From NCBI GenBank assembly GCA_030062745.1, contig CP099842.1, positions 21,609,822 to 21,673,821 of the forward strand: 64,000 nt of DNA. The letters run 5' to 3'. The notes under the pieces were generated by a model that saw only the letters and a program-made list of their open reading frames with translations, was not told where the DNA came from and ran no database searches. This document shows, piece by piece, positions 44,867-57,179 of this stretch; position 1 is the first letter of the stretch, and the number at the start of each line of letters is the position of its first letter. Origin of the DNA: Capitulum mitella. Lineage: Eukaryota > Arthropoda > Thecostraca > Pollicipedomorpha > Pollicipedidae. The position numbers were made by a program, and so were the translations under genes.

Positions 44867-46500
44867 AAGGCACATTTAGCTCCAACGGACTCACTGTGCA
44901 CTGCTCGTGGCAAATTGTTGTCCCTTCTTGTCAGTTTAGCAAAAGATTACCTGGTCTAGCAACTGTGTGCGATTACCATTTGCTTCCCTTGGCACCCATG
45001 CCGTTTACATCATCATGGACATGTAAGGCCGGATCCCGACTATGTGCCGAAGGAAAGGAGGACTAATCTCCATCCGTGCAACCTAATCTATCCCCAAATG
45101 CCGATTTCTCCTCGTCCACTTTGTTTTGTCATGTTTGAAAATTAACGTGAATTTTAAACACTGTCCCGAAAACAAGAAACCACGCTTTTCCGTCCAAAAC
45201 GCGGGCCAAAAAGCATGTTGCATCTCTTTTCCAACGAAAGGGGGGCATGAAACCGATGCTCCTTCCCCCGGAATCCACTAGTGCGGTCATATTCATTTTC
45301 ATCGTATCAGATCATGTGGCACGTGATGGGCGCTACATCATCAGCTGCACTTCATTTCATGTCACGTGTTACGCACCAGCTCAGCCAATTTTGTGCGCCA
45401 TCGAACACAACAAAAGGCAACAAGGCAGTATTCCGGGAAAGTCTTCCAATGGCTCAACTAAAAAGAAACATGAGTTGAAGAAAAAACGGAATGCAGGGAT
45501 ATGAAAGTCAGGCAAAAGGTGGTTTTCGAACATAATGGAGATGGAGCAACGACTACCGAATATTTTGAAGAGCATGAACATTATGATAAAATCTGTTTAA
45601 CTGTTTTGTATTGTGCATTTGCCGACGGGCGACGATGACTCGTGAAGAGCGCTCGTAGCGTTGGCGTCGCTGGTGTGTGGTGTGCAACAGCTGCGACAAA
45701 CCGGCCCGGTGCTTCTTGAAGTAATCACTGCTCTTTCGGATAGGTATCTTTGTTTGATGAGAAACAAACGAAAACATTTACAAATGTTTTGATGATTAGA
45801 GACGGATACTGCTGTCCGAAATAAAGCAAAAGCTATCTCACTGTGTCACTCAAGTTCATAGATTTAATTTTCAGAGTATCGCATGTGGCCGTTTGGCAAG
45901 CCAAACAAACAGAAACACCAAAATCGTCACCAGCGCAAATGGCTCTCATCTTCCGAATCAGCAGAATCTTGACGCAGCGCCAGTGACGTCTGCTCTCCAT
46001 CAGGCACGTTTTTTCATTCTCTCGGTAACACCCAGTCCCCCTCCCTCCACGGCAGCTCGCCGCGGGCACATTAGGCTGCCGGCAGCCGCGTATGGGCGCG
46101 CCACGGCGGCGAAAAACGCGCGCCCGGCCGGACCGCCGCCGCCAGCGCCGGACGGCCGCAGGAAGAGGCCAGATTTACGTGTTTTGAGAACGTGAGAGGG
46201 TGCGAGAGCCGGCCGCTGCGCGCGGATCAGCGCGACATCCGGGTCGGTAGGGTCGCCCGCGGCGGCGCGAGGGGCCGGCCGGCTGCGCCGCTGGCCCGGC
46301 AGACTCCGCCGACTGGCAGACGCCCGGACTGTTAGTGCAGGTGCAGCGCCGGAGGGAGCAGACGGGGCCGCAGCTGGGCAAGTGATCAGGCAGAATGCCC
46401 GTAAAAGACCTTGTTCAGCAGGCAGGAGCGACAAATCACAATACCTCTCCAACATCTTTCGTATCTGAAAAATTCAACGAAAGCGACAGCAGTGAATTTA

Positions 46501-46502
<2 letters not shown>
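44867..46502. other. Intergenic sequence with a CpG-dense block at 46030-46380
   Basis: 44870-46030 holds no recognisable gene. 46030-46380 is CpG-dense with GCCGGC hexamers and compositional frames on both strands. Confidence 0.3.

Positions 46503-46544
<42 letters not shown>
46503..46544. repeat. (AT)n microsatellite
   Basis: Pure AT repeat of about 42 bases. Confidence 0.97.
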
Positions 46545-46547
<3 letters not shown>

Positions 46548-47789
46548 GATATTTATTGTTACGCAAAACACGAAATATTATCGACGCAGATCCTGCAGGG
46601 ATCTGACATCGCAACACGCGAATAGTAAATTGCTCGACTTCTTCAACGCGCTCATGTGCACCCTTTATTCCCAATGCAGTCACCCAGCATTCTTTTCTCG
46701 CAATTACGTAGTTACATGTTGCTGAAAACATTGCTTTATGTATCAGGCGTGAGTGCTAACAACACACTCTCTAACTGCCCGTACTGTCCGTTGTCTGTAC
46801 GTCGCGTTAACTTCCCGTGTGCAAACAGCACAGCCGTACTGCCCATTGTCGATGTCTGCGTCTGCACGTACTGCCGGAGCGAGGTATATCGCGTCTGAAA
46901 AAAGCAGAACGTTTCAAGCATCCGGAAGCAGCCACAGACAGACGAAACAGCAGACACCGCTGAGCAAAGGCCAAGCTCCGGATCAGTCAGACCCCATCCT
47001 GTGGTCCCCAGCCTTACTTCAAGGATACGCCGCAGGCCTCGGGGGCCGGAAGTGGGAGGGGGAGCGATTTCAGTGGCGGGGAAGGGGGACGGTGGCGCGT
47101 GCTCCCAGCGGGTTGCCCATCTCCCCTCCCGCAGCCACCGCCCCCCGTCGCGCAGCGAAACCGAAACCTAACGGCGAAACCCTACAGGCCGCCGAAGGAT
47201 TTGTAGAGGCGTCAGTCGGCATCCCAATAGTGATGCTATTTTCTAATCAGCGAGGTGGTGAAGCCAAAGTAAATAGTTATGGTAGGTGGCGTTTGAAGAC
47301 CGTGGGCCGGCGCGGGATAGACAAATGTCTGAGCGCGTCGACTGAACCAGAAGCAGAGGAAATACTGGGTCAAGGCTACTCCCGTTGTTTGATGGCAATG
47401 TCTTCCCGGTTTCAGTCAAGATGTTCCCGTGTCGGACCATGACGCCAGGTTTAGGATGAGCAACGGACTTGGGGTATGTGCATCATTATTACCATGGATA
47501 GGCGTACATACAGTGGGTACCATGAGTAATGGAAATAAGGCACAAAATATGGAAAATATTATGCACATCTGCTTCTTACGTTTTGATAGACGTCGCGTTG
47601 AAAACGAATATGGACATTGGTCTCCTGAGTAATGACAATATATTACTAAATGATGAAAAAATAAACATATGACTTACCCAACCTCTGCCATGTTTCCAAA
47701 CGACGTTCATTTTGGTCATCCTGGACACAACCTTTAAAGTTCGTTAGAAGCAAACCCCTTAACCCGAAGTTCGCGCCCATGACACCAGT
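46545..47789. other. Intergenic sequence, longest frame unassigned
   Basis: A 229-codon + frame (46753-47442) passes through a GC-rich patch at 46990-47190. It has no recognised domain and mixed composition, and I treat it as a chance frame. TAC/GTACTG-type repeats (GTACTGCCC..) near 46778-46850 are a weak local repeat. Confidence 0.3.
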
Positions 47790-48943
47790 ACGCATTCGTT
47801 ACGGGAGGAGGCCTGTTTTCCCCCTACCCCAGATCCCGGGAACTGTCTGTCCCATTCCACCGCGACAAACGGCAATCGATTCACCATGACGTGGGATATA
47901 TCTATGTAAAAAGGAAATTAGGAAATCTTGAAAGGCTACAGGGTAAGAAACCCGGAAACATTTTTTACTTACTATACCTCCGATGCTGATTGGTCGATTT
48001 TGATGCAATTGGCATGAATCGAGAGCTAATCGATGACACTTTCACTAGAATTCGGTGAGGATTCATGAGTGCTCACAGAACGTGGGAAATGGATGGAATG
48101 TATTTTGGAAAAGTTAATTAACACAGAAGTTTTTTTTTAACTACGCTTTTCCTAGTAATTCTTTTCTTCGGAAGCTCAAACTGTATTACAACGTTTGTAT
48201 AATGTTGGCATAGGCGGCGTCAGGGCCATCAAAAAGGTAACTGCCATGGTCGCATGGCCATCAAGTCAGCTTACGACCTTTGACATTAAATGACCTCAGA
48301 TGATCTCAGAGTCACATGGAATGACCTTCAGTTCATTCATAGTGTCTCAAAACGTTTCCAGTCACTTAAATCGACTATATTTCTAAGTCCTGCTTATGGC
48401 CGTCGTGGTACAGGATATGCGCGCGGATATTTTAGGCCATAGCTCTTTGAGCCGACCTAATATCAACCTGAAACTTGAGACGTAATTAGAAAACATTGTG
48501 CTAAAGTATAGGTATTCAAGATTTTTTGTTTAAAAAATAGCGTTAAAGATATTAACATGAAACCAGATTTTGGCTTTTCACACCGACCTAAAGTTTTTTT
48601 TAATGGCTTCAGATTGACAAGAATATACGTGCATATTTGCCCAGTTATTTATCTATAAACACATACACGAGTATAAAGCTTCAAGTTCTATCTTAAAAGC
48701 TCTTTTTTGAAAACCATTTTCATTTTACTTTCAACAGTGCCAAAAACGGCTTGAGGTGCCTCCCAAAAACGTATCCTAGTTCCACCCCCGGGAAAAATCA
48801 TATCATGGAAATTTAACAAAAATGTAGGAAGAATGGACGGAAAAAGTAACCATGTTTCGTGACGTTGTTTCAAACACCCTGGAAATGGCGAACAAAAGAA
48901 AAAGCGGGGGCCTAAAGCCTCGCCTTTACGGGAATAAGCTTAA
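47790..48943. mobile_element. piggyBac-type non-autonomous element, copy 2 (old)
   Basis: It aligns by eye along its length with copy 1 in the same orientation, for example CGACAAACGGCAATCGATT versus CAACAAACGGCAATCGGTT, and ACAACGTTTGTATAATGTTGG versus ACAATGTTTGTATAATGTTAG. The right end CGGGAATAAGCTTAA is a decayed terminus with TTAA; the left end is degraded. Divergence shows an older insertion than copy 1. Confidence 0.8.
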
Positions 48944-48960
48944 TATCCTGTTTTTGCCCC

Positions 48961-49336
48961 CAGGGGTGGCGATTTCTGTAAATGATTGGGGGGACCCGAC
49001 AACCTAACTTCACCCCAAATATGGGTTTCTCAACAGATTTAGCCCACTTTATTTTGACGAAGGGAAATTTATGAGTTTTCTGTGACTATTTACTAAATAA
49101 AAAACTGCGCTTATCCCCATGTATATAATATACACAAATATATATGAAATAGAAAGATAAGTAGATACACCGCTTTAGATTTTACTCTTTATTTTCCACC
49201 TTTCTCTTATCTGCTGTGGCCGATTTTTCACTACTATTACTCATTTCCCTCAAAACCGGCGGAAAATATTGGGTGAGCCTAAACCAACATTGGGTGGGCC
49301 AGGGCCCTCTCAAAAGAATATAAATCGACGCCGCTG
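48961..49336. mobile_element. hAT-type MITE, family A, copy 2
   Basis: Begins CAGGGGTGGCGATTTCTGTA and ends with the complement of CAGCGGCGTCGATTTATATT. Flanking octamers TTTGCCCC (48953-48960) and TCTGCCCC (49337-49344) differ at one base. The internal arms match copy 1 in reverse orientation. It lies only 17 bp beyond the end of piggyBac-type copy 2. Confidence 0.83.
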
Positions 49337-49399
49337 TCTGCCCCTATGGAGGAAGCAAACAAAACTGCGATCGGTAACTCAGAGGGCCTCTCCGCTCTG

Positions 49400-49540
49400 G
49401 CAAGACCGGATCAAGTCACTCCGGCTTTCGATGTTGGCTCATTGGAAGGTCATGCTGATTACCGTATGCTTGTGTCGTATCTCGTGGACCGCACGTTTAA
49501 CTTTCGTCACAAAAGTAGCCGTTACCTGTCCAATACACGA
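49400..49540. repeat. Dispersed segment related to 15930-16080
   Basis: See the intron 1 copy: the CACGTTTAACTTTCGTCACA region is shared. Family unknown. Confidence 0.4.
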
Positions 49541-50689
49541 GTACATGTGACGTTCAGGGTCCATGAAACAAACTCTGCTTAGTGCGAACCCTGTAAAGTT
49601 TACTTGGCCATGGCACTTCTTCTGCATGACATTCGAATACGAAGACAATAAGTAAGCATAGCAAATGGTTGGTCTGTGGGACCGATCTCCAAATACTCAA
49701 AACGCCTGGCATACACGGTATATTTCGGTGCATCGTCTTTGTTTGTACGGCCACATTCATTCTGGGTCACGTACTGTCTTCGTTTGATTTTTATGCGCTG
49801 GATTTCGTTTGATATTCATTTGGAGTAAGGGCGTTTTAAGCGATTTTATCACAAGTGCTTACTTATGAGACCCATCACATCTGGAGCCCCATTAATTTTC
49901 AGGATTATTTTTGGCAGAAACACGGTAGCTTTCAGACTTGATTTGTGAGTCCAGCTCATCCAACGAAAATTTGAAGAGGAAAAAACGTAACCGATGAAGA
50001 AGCCGATTTAATCAAGATTTAGTCAGACTTAACTGGGCTTGGCAAGAGACGAATAAATGCATTTATCTTCCTACCTCCACCGGAAAGCTTAACCAGTAGG
50101 TTGTGGTACTCTTCTGGTGATGTCAAGATGCATCATGGACATTGAGCGTCCGCCTTTCAGGATCTGGAAGAAAAGACTGCACGATACTACACTAGCATGC
50201 GTAGGTCTGCGTGAAAACGTAATTTCACTCAAATGTGAGATCTTCCAGCGCGAGCATTCATGCTTCTGGCGATTGAAAAGTGTTTCGCTGAACGGGCATC
50301 CTAGTGATCAGGCCCGGAATTTTCGTCCTTTACGGACGCCCTGAAATAAAGCTCTCGCCGCTATGGACAATGATGCCCCGGTCTGCATGCATTTTTACCC
50401 GGGGACAGGATCCCAGCTCAGGCAGAACCCTTGGCCGACTCATTACGTCTATGCGCCGTCTCCGTCGCGGCCCGAACGGCGCCATCTTGTTTGTCTTCAT
50501 GCTTGGTTTCATTTTGGGATTTCAGTCTTGTTGGACCATTTTATATCACTGAATTTCATTTTTTGCCATGTAATGATAAAAGACGTGGTGTGGAAATATG
50601 TCGATGTTTAGATGCTAGAGCACGAAGTTAAATAGCAATTATTACCTCACAAAAATTACATTATTATTCAAAGCTGGGCTGATCGAAAA
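49541..50689. other. Intergenic sequence, nothing recognised
   Basis: Several 60-80 codon frames are open around 50300-50630 without any recognised motif. GGCGCCATCTTG near 50478 is a YY1-type site. Confidence 0.3.
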
Positions 50690-51990
50690 AAGGTAAATAA
50701 AAGGCGATGTAAATCAGGATGGTCATCACTGAGAACAGAGTGTCAAGTTAAAGGGACTCGTTCTTGCTCAGAGTATTCTTGAAGCGGTAGGCGATGTGAC
50801 GTAAAGTGTTGACATCGTATGATGATGTGTTCCACAGTGATTGCATGATGACATCGGTGGCACTATGGTTTGTCATCTTGTACATAAATAAAAAAATGAC
50901 TAAGCCATGTGTGTCCATTTCTCATTCGCACTAAAATTCTTCTTTCCTGCCGATTTTTCCGGTTCAGTGGTGTCCATCGATTAATCTGAGGTTTAATGTC
51001 TCGTATCTGTGTCCCTGGCATGTCGTTAGTCCATGATTCCTGCCAGTGACGTATAAAGGATTGGTGAAGAGTCGAACGGACCGAGTTAAAATCTGGTGGA
51101 ACGTCTGTGTTGTTAAGAAGGCGAGATGCATGTTTGCTGCTCGTTCGGCTCTTTCATTTCACTCTATGCCGCAGTGGTCTGGTATCCAGAGAAAAGTTAA
51201 CTCTGTATCAGTCATCCAACTGTTGGTGTATGTTTGTGATGTGGACGAGAAGAGATAATGTATCTGTAGGGGATCGCAAAGATTCAATAGCTGATCTGGA
51301 GTCTGAGCACACCTCGGCTTCTCGGAAGTTGTGTTACCTGGCAAACTGTAATGGAATTAAAAAAAACGAAGTTCTGAGAAAAAAGCAGATGTTCTGTGTG
51401 GTAGACGATTTTTGACTGTGTGTTGTGCGCGTAGGTACCTTTGCGTTGGCTGAAAGGTTCCCATCTTTGGAGCCATCCGTGTAGATAAATGTTACTCGGG
51501 GGTGTTCTGCTTGAAAGCTATAAAATTTCTGTCGTGTTTTAGGGAAGCTTTAGGGCTGTCCAGTAACATCAGTATTCATTGGTGCTAGTCTCCATGGTGC
51601 TAGATGAAGTGCAGGCAGAGGTAAAATATTTGGTAGCTCAAGCTGACGTTGCCAGAAAATTTGGAGCGCGAGAGGGAATGTTATGACCCATTCGTTTCTC
51701 AGCGTGTCCAAAAGAGTTATGATGTTGAGCAGGTAAAACGTACGTGGGCTTAAAAGGCTAGATTGGGATAAAATTCGCAGCTTGGTAAAACAATGCATAA
51801 CGCATTCTATTCGGCGTAGAAGTAATGGCATGATAACAGCATTTACCTGCATAGCCGTATTGGTAGATGTTTTCATGACGTTCTAGGTGATTCTCAGAAA
51901 TTAGTTCTACGTTGATTCCAAAAGTTTCAAGGCAGCATTACTGGCGCCGGCATAGATGACTGAACCACATTCCAGAATGGGTAAAACTAA
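50690..51990 (-). pseudogene. Decayed non-LTR retrotransposon with RNase H domain
   Basis: Reading the minus strand across frames shows the RNase H landmarks in order: TFIYTDGSKDGN (about 51490), DSRSAIESL (about 51290), TFLWIPDHCGIE followed by a stop and NERAERAAN (about 51130-51200), then a CNHCGTHHHT zinc-like tail near 50840. These are the catalytic Asp/Glu/Asp/His segments of the RNase H domain found downstream of reverse transcriptase in several non-LTR clades (I, R1 and related). The upstream part (51550-51980) has the length expected of the RT-RNase H linker but is badly decayed. Several frameshifts and stops mean it is not functional. Confidence 0.75.
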
Positions 51991-52009
51991 TTATTCATAC
52001 AGACGAAGA

Positions 52010-52400
52010 AGAGTGGCTCGGTCTCCCCGTAGCTGGCGGCGGGGCCATCCAGACCCGCTCTCCAGTGCCGCTTCAGGCCGGCGGCTGGCCCCTCCCCCGT
52101 ACCGGGCACAGACAGACCTCTGTCGGCGGCCGCACCCGTCCGTGACGTCATCATTTGTCAGCGTGGGGTGGACGCGCGGGTAAAGGTGGCCACTGTCGGC
52201 GTGCCAGCGGCCAGCTCTAATTGGTCGGCACCGGCTGAGTGATGACCTCTGACCCCGCCCGCCCGACCGTCGCCGGCGCGTGCCTCGCCGGCCGCCGGAG
52301 GGCTCGGAGGTGCGGCTGTGAACCGGGCGGACGGCGCGGCAGCCTGGTGGTCAACGTTCAGGCGGTCGCAGTCAACGTGCGCGACTTTCGTATAGACTCG
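52010..52400. promoter_or_regulatory. Intergenic CpG-dense block
   Basis: CpG-dense sequence adjoining the retrotransposon relic, with CCGTGACGTCATCATTTGTC (a CRE/AP-1-like TGACGTCA at about 52142) and CTAATTGG. Candidate regulatory element only. Confidence 0.35.
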
Positions 52401-55119
52401 GACTGCTGTCTCGTTTGTTATGGCAGACCAATTTTGAGCTTCGCGGAACTACAAAGTTTCGGTGACCTGAGCCGCTTTGCCTGAACAAGTAACGACACTT
52501 ACGGACTTGGCTTATGTTCGTCACGTGGGAATGTGCCACATCGCATTTCTGACCTCTGACATCTGGCCATAAACTCAAACGCTACTTCTTTAAAACGTCG
52601 GTTACACTCTCTTATCCCGTACAGCTGTTTTTGTTTCTTGCTTTATGTTTTGTCGTTTGAACAGCAACTTGAGCGCCTAAAAGACAGATAACATGCAATT
52701 CATCACTTACTGACGTGCCTTCCTGAGTGAGGGGCCTTGTCCAGCGAACTATGTTGACAAGGCCTTAAAGACACCATGAAACCTTTTAGCAGTTATAACG
52801 GCTGCCCTTCAATAATCGTCAGAACCGTACATGGACACATCACAGTGGTTGCTTGGATTGGCCTTCAGTGATCGTCAGAGCTTAGAACGGCACAGCAACA
52901 TGACAACGTGGCGACACGTACATGAAACAATGGCCTCGGATGACTCGGTTAATACGAACGCCAGTGATTACGGCTGGAGTTAGGATGGATATTGCGATTG
53001 GCTGATACTGGTGGTGTATAAACTGAAGTAATGCTTTCCGGATTCATGCACGTTTTCAGCTTTTCTTTAAGCAACGGCGCAAAGAAAAAACATTTACCGA
53101 AGGTCGTTAGTCGCTTGTGCAAGATTTGTTCCGCTATCAAATATTTTGCGCGCTCTTTTTCGGCTTAACCTAGATTGGCTTACAGAATGATAATGTTACT
53201 TAGGAATCAGTCATTTTAGCAGTCGGTCTATCGAACTCCCTCAGTGTGACTGTTCTCACAGTTGTTCCGCCAATAAAGCCTTTGCCCATCTTTAGGTGAT
53301 GGTGTGGTCAAGCGGTGGTCCTGATAACGACAGTTCCATAATACGGAATTATCAGCTATGTGTGTATTATCAGTCGAAGAGAAATGACACTCTGGCACCC
53401 AAACCGAAGGTTTTCCTGTTTGTCTATCTGCGGTCCTCTTTGTTGCCATCAGGATCCAAAATGACGTCCATGCGCGGATCCAAGATCTCTATCCAGGATA
53501 AAAAAACGGATCGGAACCCAATATATGTGTGATTTTCTACAGATAAAGGGTGCCGGAAGCGGATGGGACAGGGGCAAGGACCCCTACCTTTTTTGAAATT
53601 TAGTATTGACCCTATGGCTTTGACAGCAAAGTAATCACCCAAAATGTTTCTTCCCCCCCCCCGCCTCCTCAACTGTGGAGTTTCCATGTCCCTGTGCTGG
53701 ACGGGTGCAGCTATACAACTTATGATGACAATGACTGTCGTACGCTGCCTCGACATCCTTTTTCACATGGATCAAAGCAACGAGCCCTGTTTACCGGGTT
53801 GGTTCTGCATGGACTGAAACAACCTCAACAATACGGAACCTTCCAATGATAGATCTGTGGTTGGACATGCTGTGCCAGTTCACTATCGACATTGCAGGTA
53901 CAGTCTTGGGTAAAGAACGTGGTTTCGGAGGAAAACTATTTTCCAGCTGGGAAATCGTCATTTACATCGGCATCCAAAGGTATCTTTAAGGCATCAGCAT
54001 GTATTCTAGATCACAGTTAAGAGTCGAACACTGTATAAGAAGACTGCGAAATCCAGGAACACAGTGGCACAGTCCGTGGAAGGCGTCAACTTAAGCTTTG
54101 TGCCTCTTCCCTAGATGTCGCTATTGCACTTTACCCTTGGTGCTGTGATGTTTTGACGGGAGACGTAGTCGCAACGAAAATATGTTGGATTCAGTCGGAT
54201 CCAAATGATGCTTCCTTGCTTTACATCAATCGCCAATTTTTCAAACCGCTTTGCAGCTGTTTTGGCGCCCATTCTGCACTGTAACTCCTGTAGGTCTCGG
54301 GTAATGTCTTCGTTGGCGTTTTCACATTTCTTAGCCCTTCGTGATGAGATCCGATCTGTCAGCACTGAGTCCCGTTACGATCTCCGGGGACCGGACCTGA
54401 ATACGAGAGTGGGTATTATCCGCAGCTCCCGGAGTGGAACACGACCGTTCTCCCCCGTCCGTTTTTCTCTCTCGTCCGCGGGGCCGCCTCCGTCATAAGA
54501 GCAGCGGAAACGCCGCCTGGGGCTGGTGGGTCATATGAACCACATTCGCCGGCAGATCCAGCCGATCGTCTTGAGAGACGCTGAACCAGTTGAGAGGCAC
54601 AAATGGTGGTGCGTTTTACGAGGCTCTGAAATGAGGCACGACATGGTCATGCGAATTATTGCATGCGTATGTCTGAAGCGTTATTTGGAGGACCTTGATG
54701 ATACAAGTGAATTGCAATCTTGTTGGAAAAATGAGCACCCGAATAGGTTTTATATCTCGGAGAAACCCCCTTTTGCCTTTCCCCTTCGTCCCCCGTCCAT
54801 GCAAAAAAGGATATTGGCCGCTGTCAAATTTAATGCAACTTTAAACGGTTATGGGTAAATTTCACGGATGACTTGGATATTAAAGGGATTATTACTCCTC
54901 GGTCGACTTTTTTATAACTTTGCAGGATTTTTTGTATTTTTCAGAACGGAAAATTTTAGAACGAAAAATGCCGCTATTGATGTGTCAGTGTTATTTTTCC
55001 GAGAAATACTTAAAAGCATAAGATATGTAATTAATGAAAATAAATGCAGGTATATATAAATGCAAGTATGCAAATATATGGAAGTATAAATGCAGGTATA
55101 CACCTGCACGAAATATATG
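52401..55119. other. Intergenic sequence, no gene recognised
   Basis: The 110-residue frames at 53424-53756 (minus) and 54526-54858 (plus) and the 97-residue frame at 54205-54498 have no motif I recognise and no clear splice partners. GGACAGGGGCAAGGACCCC near 53567 may be a transposon fragment. Confidence 0.3.
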
Positions 55120-55120
55120 C

Positions 55121-55203
<83 letters not shown>

Positions 55204-55239
55204 ATATTTATATTTATATTTATATTTATATTTATATAT

Positions 55240-55270
<31 letters not shown>

Positions 55271-55285
55271 TCTATATATATATAC
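55120..55285. repeat. (AT)n and (TTTA)n microsatellite
   Basis: About 78 bases of pure AT are followed by ATATTT and then TTTA tetranucleotide repeats. TATAAATGCAGGTATA-like short repeats precede it (55040-55110). This is the longest simple repeat in the window. Confidence 0.97.
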
Positions 55286-56590
55286 ATTCTGGCATCACCC
55301 GTTAAAGGCGATTTCCTTAACTGGATTGGACTGCGTCCTGCCGTGCCTTCTCAAGCGACTGCCGACTAGACAGAGATCAAAGAACACAGGGAAGCTTGCA
55401 GGGAATGGCTTTAAAACCTCCTAAATATATGGTTCTGGAATATTGCAAGGCTACAAATTTTCTGTCTCAAATCAACACACTCCTTATTCGTTGTTTTGTG
55501 CACCAGCGGGGTGTTTGAGTGGTTTAGGATGTGCGCCGAGGCTGGCAGAGTTATACAGAACATTGGCTCCACTGTCACCAGAGACGGCGGACTTCCAAGG
55601 ATTAATTTTTCCTTGGTTTTGCCCGTGACGCAAACACTTTCCGCCAGCCATCTGATACGGCTGCATTTGACACTAATGGCGTAAATACATGCGACTAGAT
55701 TTTTCATCTTTTTGCCTCGTCAGAGGCACGTCACGCTTCGACTCGGATATCGTTTTCACTGGGTGTTTCTCGGCACTTTCCACGAATGATGAAACCTGAG
55801 AGCATGGCTTTTGTTCGTTTCGTTACAAGCATTCTAATAACAGATCATTTGCTCCCATCGGTTGAGAGCTATGCAAGCCTATCGAAGCTAGGCAAAACTT
55901 TGAAAATAACGAATATTGATAATCAGTGTTCCTGTTGTTTCAGTTTATTTTACTGGGGCCGGCCTCGATTTCAGGCATAGCGACAACTGTTGAACAAACG
56001 CGTACATAGCACAAAAACGGAACTTCAAGCCTTTCGTGTATTTTTTTCTCCAAACACGTGTTCAGCCCTCGATGATATGAAGTTATAATTTGACGCAGTT
56101 GCCGGATATGTCATTGCTTCGCTTTGTCATCGATAAATTGTTTGATAACAGCATAAGTTTAGAATGCGTTCGGCTCATTGATATTTTTGGCTGCATCTGG
56201 GCATTTCAAGCGGTCATTAGACAGCTATGGATTCAGTGAACTTGATCCAAAGTGCAAAGCCTAATTAATTTGATATCGACAGCACAGCCCCTTCGGAGAT
56301 GGGTTTGTAGGATTATCTTTTGAGTAGAAGAAATACTCTCATTCGTTCCTGGGATAGCTAGGGGGAATGCTCCCATTGACTTCCTTGCGGTGAAACACCG
56401 TAGTAAATGCCTGCATATTACATGAATTACTGGTTTTCATTGTACGATAACAGATGATACCAAACCACAAAAGAATATCCAACTAACAGCTACCTCATAA
56501 GGGACAGAAAAAACACTCGCCTTGGCCAAATACTTTTTATTTTCTAGGAATGAGAATTAGGGCGCAAAGCATATGTGGTAGGCTTCGGCC
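55286..56590. other. Intergenic sequence, no gene recognised
   Basis: A 98-codon minus frame at 55411-55707 has no recognised domain. No other structure found. Confidence 0.3.
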
Positions 56591-56597
56591 GACAAAG

Positions 56598-56830
56598 CAC
56601 ACCACAATACAGGCCCACAGGAGCCACAGCACACCACAATACGGGCCCACAGGAGCCACAGCGCGGACCCACAGGAGACACAGCACACTACAATACGGGC
56701 CCACAGGAGCCACAACACACCACAGTACGGGCCACAGGAGCCACAGCACACCACAATACGGGCCCACAGGAGCCACAGCGCGGACCCACAATACGGGCCC
56801 ACAGGAGCCACAGCGCACCACAGTACGGGC
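56598..56830. repeat. 32-bp minisatellite with shorter variants
   Basis: CACACCACAATACGGGCCCA then CAGGAGCCACAG forms a 32-bp unit starting at 56598 and 56630. Shorter variants (GCGCGGACCCACAGGAG, 22 bp) are interspersed up to 56830. The overlapping frames of 131 and 123 residues on both strands are artefacts of the repeat. Confidence 0.92.
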
Positions 56831-57179
56831 AGTACGGGAACGAGAAAGAGAGAAGAGGACGGAAAGGGAGAATGACAATGACATCGTGAATGACATTGTT
56901 TTGTTCATTGGAGGGACTTCAGGATTTCTGTTTTCTAGGTGGTGATTAGCAATGCCATTCTTGGATACTTATCAGGCAGTAGTGATTGTTGGGGTCGTGC
57001 TATACTGCGGCGGCATCCGCGATGTATTTCGCGTCCGCGTCTTTTGTATTGGCCGCGGTTACGCGTGCCTCTGTGCTTTGAGCTGTTCTGCGTATTAATC
57101 GCTTACTGGCATGGTGGTCTGGAGGGCTAAAGCGCTGTACAATATAATAATCACGTTAAGGCCTTAGAATCGAGGCCGT

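Noticed and set aside
44800-44870. Functional tRNA gene on the minus strand
   Set aside because: B-box-like sequence is present but the T stem and acceptor stem do not pair; a related copy at 6490 points to a SINE.
46753-47442. 229-codon plus-strand frame
   Set aside because: Crosses regions of different composition, has no recognised domain or repeat family, and has no conserved splice context; probably a chance frame.
53424-53756. 110-codon minus-strand frame as a transposase or viral-like gene
   Set aside because: The sequence has an ISEILDP-like feel but no catalytic motif could be identified.
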